DNA from: Nitrososphaeraceae archaeon
GTDB taxonomy: Archaea; Thermoproteota; Nitrososphaeria; Nitrososphaerales; Nitrososphaeraceae
Direction: 5' to 3'
NCBI GenBank assembly: GCA_021325295.1
Contig: JAJPHM010000060.1
Coordinates: 35,919 to 99,918, forward strand
DNA: 64,000 bases
Under the pieces are notes generated by a model. The model did no database searches. It was not told where the DNA came from and saw only the letters and a list, made by a program, of their open reading frames with translations. Positions 59,771 to 64,000 of this stretch are shown here, piece after piece; position 1 is the first letter of the stretch, and every line of letters starts with the position of its first letter. A program made the position numbers and the translations under genes.

Positions 59771-60376
59771 TCAGGCCTTGAGCAGATCAGCTTCCAAAAG
59801 CTGTTGCACTAGCTGCACAACTTCTTGCTCGACCTGTTCCCTAGGAGCCCCGAGCTTGGTGGAGAACTGGTCAGTAAGCTGGTTTATGGTCCTTGTGCCG
59901 TCACAGCTGTTCCAGAAATCGACTATGGCATCATTTACCATGTACGCCTGCTCTTTGTCATTTATAATGACAAGCGAGCCGTCTTCTTGCTTTAGGAATT
60001 TTCCAACCTTTGTCGGCTTTGATTTTTCGTAATCTATCGTGAATCTAAGCTTCGGCTTGCCAAATCCCAGTTTTTCGCGTGCTGAGGGATCCATCCTCTC
60101 AATGCTCCATGGCGGATCCCAGACTATTTCCACATTTACATTTCCTATGGAGTCGATCTTGCCAACATACCGCTTGACATCGTTGACAAGCGTATTGTGA
60201 AGCGGGCAACCTCTTGTCGTCATAGTCATCTTGATATCTACGTTATTGTCCTTGGCCACTTTGACGCCATAAATCAATCCAAGATCTACCACATTAATTG
60301 GAATCTCTGGATCCATACACTTTCTCAATGCAGAATATACCTGCTCTTCTGTGACGCTCTGTTGTGAAGAGGACAT
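59771..60376 (-). CDS. MIP18/DUF59 iron-sulfur assembly protein with C-terminal PqqD-like domain
   Basis: A 201-residue protein. Residues 1-110 are a MIP18-family domain: DPEIPINVVDLGLIYGV, the conserved TTRGCPLHN cysteine and VNVEIVWDPPWS. Residues about 115-201 are PqqD-like (QEDGSLVIINDKEQAYMVNDAIVDFWNSCDGTRTINQL). The first part usually handles Fe-S cluster assembly (as SufT or PaaD). A TATA-like GTATTTATCG lies about 25 bases upstream. The fusion is uncommon outside these archaea as far as I know. Confidence 0.78.
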   Translation of the reverse strand: MSSSQQSVTEEQVYSALRKCMDPEIPINVVDLGLIYGVKVAKDNNVDIKMTMTTRGCPLHNTLVNDVKRYVGKIDSIGNVNVEIVWDPPWSIERMDPSAREKLGFGKPKLRFTIDYEKSKPTKVGKFLKQEDGSLVIINDKEQAYMVNDAIVDFWNSCDGTRTINQLTDQFSTKLGAPREQVEQEVVQLVQQLLEADLLKA

Positions 60377-60474
60377 GCTCTCTAAAAGAAAAGCGCTTTA
60401 CACGATAAATACCTTGTCCTGAGGAGGTGAGTTGAACCAAATTGGGCTGCATGATCAATAGACCACAAAAAATG

Positions 60475-61566
60475 CTACCTTGTGGTCTGGTTTAACACTT
60501 TTTTCAGACTTTTTTCAAAAGGTGGCTTTAGGACTCCCTTTTCAGTAATTATTCCAGTTATTAGCTCCGGCGGTGTCATATCGAAAGCAGGATTGAATAT
60601 CCTGACTCCTCTTGGAGCAACCCTTTTCTTGCCTACCCTGATCACTTCATCAACTGGTCTCTCCTCGATTATGACACTTTCTGGATCGCTTTTAAGGTCA
60701 AAGGTGGAGAGCGGAGCGGCAACATAGAATGGAACCTTGTGTCTGTTTGCAAGTATTGCCACCTGATATGTACCTATTTTGTTAAACACATGACCAGTAC
60801 GGAGTACCCTATCTGCGCCTACAATTACATGCTTTATTCTTCCGCTTGCCATCATGTGTCCGACGGCTGTATCAGGAATCAGGCTTACATCGACACCGTC
60901 ATGTTGAAGCTCAAAGGCAGTCAACCGCGAGCCCTGCATTACAGGCCTAGTTTCTGTTGCAATTACGCTTATGCGTTTGCCGTTCTCTCTTGCAGAGCGT
61001 ATCACTCCAAGGGCGGTTCCATATGCGACTGTCGCCAAAGACCCTGCGTTGCAGTGCGTAAGTACTATATCACCATCCTGCAACAGCTTTGAGCCATTAG
61101 AACCCATCTGTCTGTTAATGTCTATATCCTCTTCTGCCATTTTCAGTGCTTCCTCTAGCACAGACTGTTTGGCCTGTTGAATAGACTTGGACTGCCTTGC
61201 TTTACTCATTACACGGTCTAGTGCCCAGAATAGGTTTATTGCGGTCGGACGGGTAGAACGCAAGACTTCGAATGCAGAGTCAAGTTCCGCATGGAGTTCT
61301 TCAAGTGTCTTTGCCTTGCTTTTTGACGCGGCAAGTGCCAGACCAAAGGCAGCAGTCACCCCTATTGCAGGCGCGCCTCTGACCACAAGTTTTCTTATCG
61401 CGGCGGCAACTTCATTGTAATCTTTGCATCTAACATATGAGAGCTTGTTTGGCAGTTTGGTCTGGTCAATAAGAACCACAGAATCGTTTTCCCATGCAAC
61501 GGTCATAAGGAGATCCAGATTTCTAGCCGTGCGACGGTTACCGGGCATCTGTGGAGCAAAAGTCAT
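60475..61566 (-). CDS. methylthioribose-1-phosphate isomerase family (MtnA-like)
   Basis: A 363-residue eIF2B-alpha-fold isomerase. VRGAPAIGVTAAFG, HCNAGSLATVAYGTALG (catalytic Cys), ETRPVMQGSRLTAFEL and IVGADRVLRTG with the catalytic Asp match MtnA. The family includes methionine-salvage isomerase and archaeal ribose-1,5-bisphosphate isomerase; the conserved pattern favours MtnA. Starts at ATG 61566; ATG 61506 matches the family N-terminus (MTVAWENDSVVLIDQ) and is a good alternative. Confidence 0.85.
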   Translation of the reverse strand: MTFAPQMPGNRRTARNLDLLMTVAWENDSVVLIDQTKLPNKLSYVRCKDYNEVAAAIRKLVVRGAPAIGVTAAFGLALAASKSKAKTLEELHAELDSAFEVLRSTRPTAINLFWALDRVMSKARQSKSIQQAKQSVLEEALKMAEEDIDINRQMGSNGSKLLQDGDIVLTHCNAGSLATVAYGTALGVIRSARENGKRISVIATETRPVMQGSRLTAFELQHDGVDVSLIPDTAVGHMMASGRIKHVIVGADRVLRTGHVFNKIGTYQVAILANRHKVPFYVAAPLSTFDLKSDPESVIIEERPVDEVIRVGKKRVAPRGVRIFNPAFDMTPPELITGIITEKGVLKPPFEKSLKKVLNQTTR

Positions 61567-61718
61567 TTTGCATATCTATTAAATCTATCTGGCGTACTAT
61601 CAACTAATTGAACAATGGCCTTTGTCAGGCGATATTGGTGCACTTTAAGTCCTAGCTGCACGTTATATGAGATTCTTTCTTGTAGCTGTTGTTATGTATT
61701 ATGCATCTGTTTGAGTGA

Positions 61719-61750
61719 GAGGAAAAGAAAAGAAAAAGGGGATGAAAAAT
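61719..61750 (-). terminator. T-rich terminator of amoA
   Basis: On the minus strand CCCCTTTTTC-TTTTCTTTTCC lies 14 bases after the amoA stop. Archaeal RNA polymerase stops at such U-rich runs. Confidence 0.55.
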
Positions 61751-61763
61751 GGAGAGGAACCGA

Positions 61764-62414
61764 CTAGTCCCACTTGCTCCATGCGGCCATCCATCTATAG
61801 GTCCATGTGTTGAGTTTGGCACCTAAAGCCGTTATAGGCACAGTAAGTACAGCACCCGCGCCTGAACCCAATGCTACTGGGCTGTTGTAGAACTTACCTA
61901 CCTGTGGTTCTATTGGTGTCATATATGGCGGCAATGTAGGCCTTGGATACTTGAACGCCGTTTCCAGTGGATCTGCTACCAGCAACAGGTTGATCATGTT
62001 GAACAGTGGCAGCGACATTCCGACCAAGCTTCCACCTATAATAATCGCTGCATGTTTGTTTCTCCTTGTTGCCCAATATGTGAGGTCCAAGAGCATTGCA
62101 GATGGTATCCACACCGGGACTACAATGAAGTCATACGGGTAACCTAGTGCAAACCAGGCGCCCTTTGCAACCCATGTGTAGATTGTCATGATTGTCGCAT
62201 AGTATGTAGCTGTTCCTGGGACTCCTGTGAATAGCAGGTAGTAGATGGCTCCTACAGCGAGCATTGTCGATTGTGAGATTGAGAATACTACAAAGGACGT
62301 CCATGCCCAGTCTGTGTAGAAGATGTAGTCTCCTGCATTGATTGTCAGCAGGGTGCTGTTCACAGCAACTACTACTATGAACAAGTAGTGTGTTGTACGT
62401 CTAAGCCAGACCAT
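61764..62414 (-). CDS. amoA: ammonia monooxygenase subunit A (AmoA)
   Basis: A 216-residue archaeal AmoA, starting MVWLRRTTHYLF, a signature of group I.1b thaumarchaea. Six to seven transmembrane helices carry conserved residues (WAWTSFVVFSISQSTMLAVG; GYPYDFIVVPVWIPSAMLLD; RRNKHAAIIIGG). Part of the membrane copper enzyme that oxidises ammonia to hydroxylamine. ATG 62414 is chosen over 62429 because the TATA box at 62437-62446 is 27 bases before it. The start region matches the archaeal amoA primer site TAATGGTCTGGCTTAGACG. AmoB and AmoC are not in the window. Confidence 0.97.
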   Translation of the reverse strand: MVWLRRTTHYLFIVVVAVNSTLLTINAGDYIFYTDWAWTSFVVFSISQSTMLAVGAIYYLLFTGVPGTATYYATIMTIYTWVAKGAWFALGYPYDFIVVPVWIPSAMLLDLTYWATRRNKHAAIIIGGSLVGMSLPLFNMINLLLVADPLETAFKYPRPTLPPYMTPIEPQVGKFYNSPVALGSGAGAVLTVPITALGAKLNTWTYRWMAAWSKWD

Positions 62415-62436
62415 TATCCACCTAGACATAGAGGTC

Positions 62437-62446
62437 GTATATAAAA
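62437..62446 (-). promoter_or_regulatory. TATA box of amoA
   Basis: TTTTATATAC on the minus strand, centred 27 bases before ATG 62414. Its spacing points to a leaderless amoA mRNA. Confidence 0.7.
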
Positions 62447-62634
62447 TTTTATTTTGGTCTGTGGTAGGGCCCCCATGTCTGCCTAGGCAACCTGCAATTC
62501 GACGGTCTTCGGTATTGGTTGACAGCCATATGTTCGATTAATGTGGTGCGTTCAGGAAAGTAAGCTAATTGTGCTTCAAACACGCCATTTTGAATCCATT
62601 GAACTGGAACTGACGAATAAGCTTTGGAAATACG

Positions 62635-62664
62635 CAAAAATGAAAAATAGAAAGAAAGAAGAAG
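62635..62664 (-). terminator. T-rich terminator of amoX
   Basis: On the minus strand CTTCTTTCTTTCTATTTTTC follows the amoX stop by seven bases. Together with amoA's own TATA box it suggests the two genes are transcribed separately. Confidence 0.5.
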
Positions 62665-62670
62665 GATCGG

Positions 62671-62973
62671 CTAGGCTCTGACTGGTTTTTCGCCAACGAT
62701 CTTCATAATCCAGAAGAACCCGAGGGCTTCTATTACAGTCAGCACGGACAATGCATAGATACCACTTGGCAGTGGATACGCCCAAGGATATACTGTCACT
62801 CCCACGTATACGCCGCCTGCGGTTGCTGCCCAGCACAGTGCAAAGCCCAAAATGTATACTCCTTTCATGTTTTCGACTCTGCGGCCTATCATGCGCTCAA
62901 TATCATCACGGCTTTCGCCTCCGCCACCGCCGCCTTTTCGTCCGCCACTTCCGTATCCCTTTGGTAGTGTCAT
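62671..62973 (-). CDS. amoX: AmoX, conserved amo-associated membrane protein
   Basis: A 100-residue protein: a Gly-rich N-terminus (GSGGRKGGGGGG), then NMKGVYILGFALCWAATAGGVYVGV and a second helix (ALSVLTVIEALGFFWIMKIVG). This is the small archaeal AmoX that lies next to amoA in every ammonia-oxidizing archaeon known to me and is thought to be a subunit of the complex. TATA-like TTTTAAATT at 62997-63005 gives a leaderless start. Confidence 0.9.
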   Translation of the reverse strand: MTLPKGYGSGGRKGGGGGGESRDDIERMIGRRVENMKGVYILGFALCWAATAGGVYVGVTVYPWAYPLPSGIYALSVLTVIEALGFFWIMKIVGEKPVRA

Positions 62974-62996
62974 TTGCTGTACAAATATAGTATGCC

Positions 62997-63005
62997 TTTT
63001 TAAAT
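62997..63005 (-). promoter_or_regulatory. TATA-like box of amoX
   Basis: AATTTAAAA on the minus strand, centred 28 bases before ATG 62973. Confidence 0.55.
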
Positions 63006-63103
63006 TTTGCTGTTTTGCGTCTACCTACCGATGCAAGGAATATTCTTCCTTATCACTGCTTTCTAGTAATCCTCAAGACGATCTATTGTGACAACAGCAT
63101 ATC

Positions 63104-63121
63104 GAAAAAAAGAAAGAAAGG
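63104..63121 (-). terminator. T-rich terminator of surface-protein gene
   Basis: On the minus strand CTTTCTTTCTTTTTTTCG lies 16 bases after the stop at 63137. It separates this gene from amoX. Confidence 0.5.
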
Positions 63122-63136
63122 AGCTGGCTGGCAGAC

Positions 63137-64000
63137 TTAAAAGTCTCTGCCGACAGATATGGGTTTGAACCTAGTCACCAGGACAATCAAGCTGACGACA
63201 GCCGCCAATGTCAGGGCTACGATGCTTACAGGGAACTCTGGCGTAACTTGGGTTGCTACAACGTTGAACCTTGCATCCTGAAGCTCTACGCCCATATCCT
63301 GCCCTTCGACCGAAGTTATTGTAATATGTATATTGTATGGACCGGTGCTGTTCAAGCTTGTTGTTATCGGACTTCCTATGCCACCATTCAGAAACTGGTC
63401 GCTAAACGACTTGAGAACTGTGCCGTTTTTATTCTCGATGTCAAAATTGTATGATGCTTGGTTTACAGGTAGACCAGTATTATCGATTATGGAAACAAGG
63501 AATTGAACCTTCTTTCCTGGCTCAATAGTTTGGGGACTCCAATCCAGTGTAATTGTATATGTTCCAGGAGCAGTCTGTTGCTTTTGCGGAGGCTTTGGTA
63601 TATTTTCAAAACCGGTTGGTGGAGCTGGAGGAGTAGCTGACGTGCCTGTCTTTTGCAACTGGAACTGGAACTGGACAGGAGGTTGACCTTGGGTAATTTC
63701 CGCATATACTAGAGCCTGCACAGGATATGGGAAGCCGGACAGAATCCAGAGCTTATCATCTACACCCTTGTGCCATCCGACTACTGTGGTGTCAAATGTC
63801 CCGGCTGGAGTTGATATTTTCTCTGTCCCCATCGGCGCAATAGGCTGACCACCGATTGAAGCTATCTTGCCCCAGTACTGTGATGTTAGCGACTGTGGCT
63901 GAGCAGGGTAGGCAAATGCTGCAATCCATCCCAGAGAGTTCTTGTATGCATCAAGGTATGGAGCCATTTCTGGTGGTGTTTGCGGATTTGCGAGAGGAAA
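63137..64000 (-). CDS. C-terminally anchored surface protein (PEF-type), N-terminus outside window
   Basis: The frame is open to the right edge (no stop upstream of Met at 63967; preceding codons read FPLANPQTPPE), so the gene is truncated. At least 287 residues are visible: soluble N-part, a Pro/Gln linker at about 115-130, a beta-sandwich region (VQFLVSIIDNTGLPVNQAS), and a C-terminal TPEFPVSIVALTLAAVVSLI helix with RFKP after it, which is the archaeal PEF-type sorting motif. Lies upstream of amoX on the same strand. It is not AmoB: AmoB is smaller and has no PEF motif. Function unknown. Confidence 0.68.
   Translation of the reverse strand, partial: FPLANPQTPPEMAPYLDAYKNSLGWIAAFAYPAQPQSLTSQYWGKIASIGGQPIAPMGTEKISTPAGTFDTTVVGWHKGVDDKLWILSGFPYPVQALVYAEITQGQPPVQFQFQLQKTGTSATPPAPPTGFENIPKPPQKQQTAPGTYTITLDWSPQTIEPGKKVQFLVSIIDNTGLPVNQASYNFDIENKNGTVLKSFSDQFLNGGIGSPITTSLNSTGPYNIHITITSVEGQDMGVELQDARFNVVATQVTPEFPVSIVALTLAAVVSLIVLVTRFKPISVGRDF

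Noticed and set aside
63137..64000. Right-edge gene as AmoB
   Set aside because: Archaeal AmoB is about 190 residues without a PEF motif; this one is longer and ends in a PEF-type anchor, so the neighbourhood alone does not justify the name.
1..64000. CRISPR arrays, rRNA genes, insertion sequences and riboswitches
   Set aside because: I looked for regularly spaced repeats, rRNA-like blocks and transposase motifs and saw none. A covariance search could still reveal small RNAs I missed.

Overview
The window is archaeal and comes from an ammonia-oxidizing member of the Nitrososphaeria (Thaumarchaeota), most likely the soil Nitrososphaerales (group I.1b). The evidence is an archaeal-type amoA preceded by amoX at the right end, a copper nitrite reductase (nirK), a cupredoxin-rich heme-copper oxidase locus, an iron-dependent alcohol dehydrogenase of the kind used in the archaeal 3-hydroxypropionate/4-hydroxybutyrate cycle, a TFB transcription factor, F420-dependent NADP reductase, and many leaderless genes with a TATA box about 25-28 bases before the start codon. 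Species cannot be fixed from the sequence alone.

Layout. (1) 0-12 kb: two small winged-helix regulators; a PIG-L deacetylase with a BshC-like partner; a divergent four-gene operon with a TPR-like protein, a PelF-type glycosyltransferase, a sugar epimerase and a PelG-like membrane protein, which looks like an exopolysaccharide unit; then an ATP-grasp ligase, a PPP phosphatase and TFB. (2) 12-26 kb: ordinary chromosomal genes (membrane GT2, RNase Z, PRPP synthase, acyl-CoA dehydrogenase, class III aminotransferase, DUF309), nirK, surface proteins with FxLYD-like or C-terminal anchor regions, and a translation-factor-like protein whose GTP-binding loop has decayed.

(3) 25.83-44.82 kb: a previously intact-looking integrated element of about 19 kb. 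It sits at the 3' end of a tRNA-Lys(CTT) gene, is bounded by a 14-bp direct repeat of the tRNA 3' end, and has a complete tyrosine integrase just inside the tRNA-proximal end. Cargo: a P-loop ATPase, a second winged-helix/tyrosine-recombinase-like protein, an 889-aa protein with a secreted CAP-domain protein, a HEPN-like protein, DUF3800, an M50-like fragment, several regulators and at least five very small genes. Intergenic spaces hold several strong hairpins, including a 74-base three-stem structure at 42626-42699 that may be a non-coding RNA. I see no capsid, terminase or conjugation gene, so whether it is a virus or a plasmid-like element is open.

(4) 44.8-52.3 kb: SRPBCC protein, Fe-ADH, and a respiratory locus (membrane protein, half-size CtaA, two-domain cupredoxin, CoxA, and CoxB split into two overlapping genes). 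(5) 52.3-61.6 kb: housekeeping genes (phosphatase, NpdG, PspAA and PspAB homologues, aminotransferase, glycyl-tRNA synthetase, TrmB-like methyltransferase, MIP18-type protein, MtnA-like isomerase). (6) 61.7-64 kb: amoA, amoX and a C-terminally anchored surface protein cut by the window edge, each with its own promoter and/or T-rich terminator.
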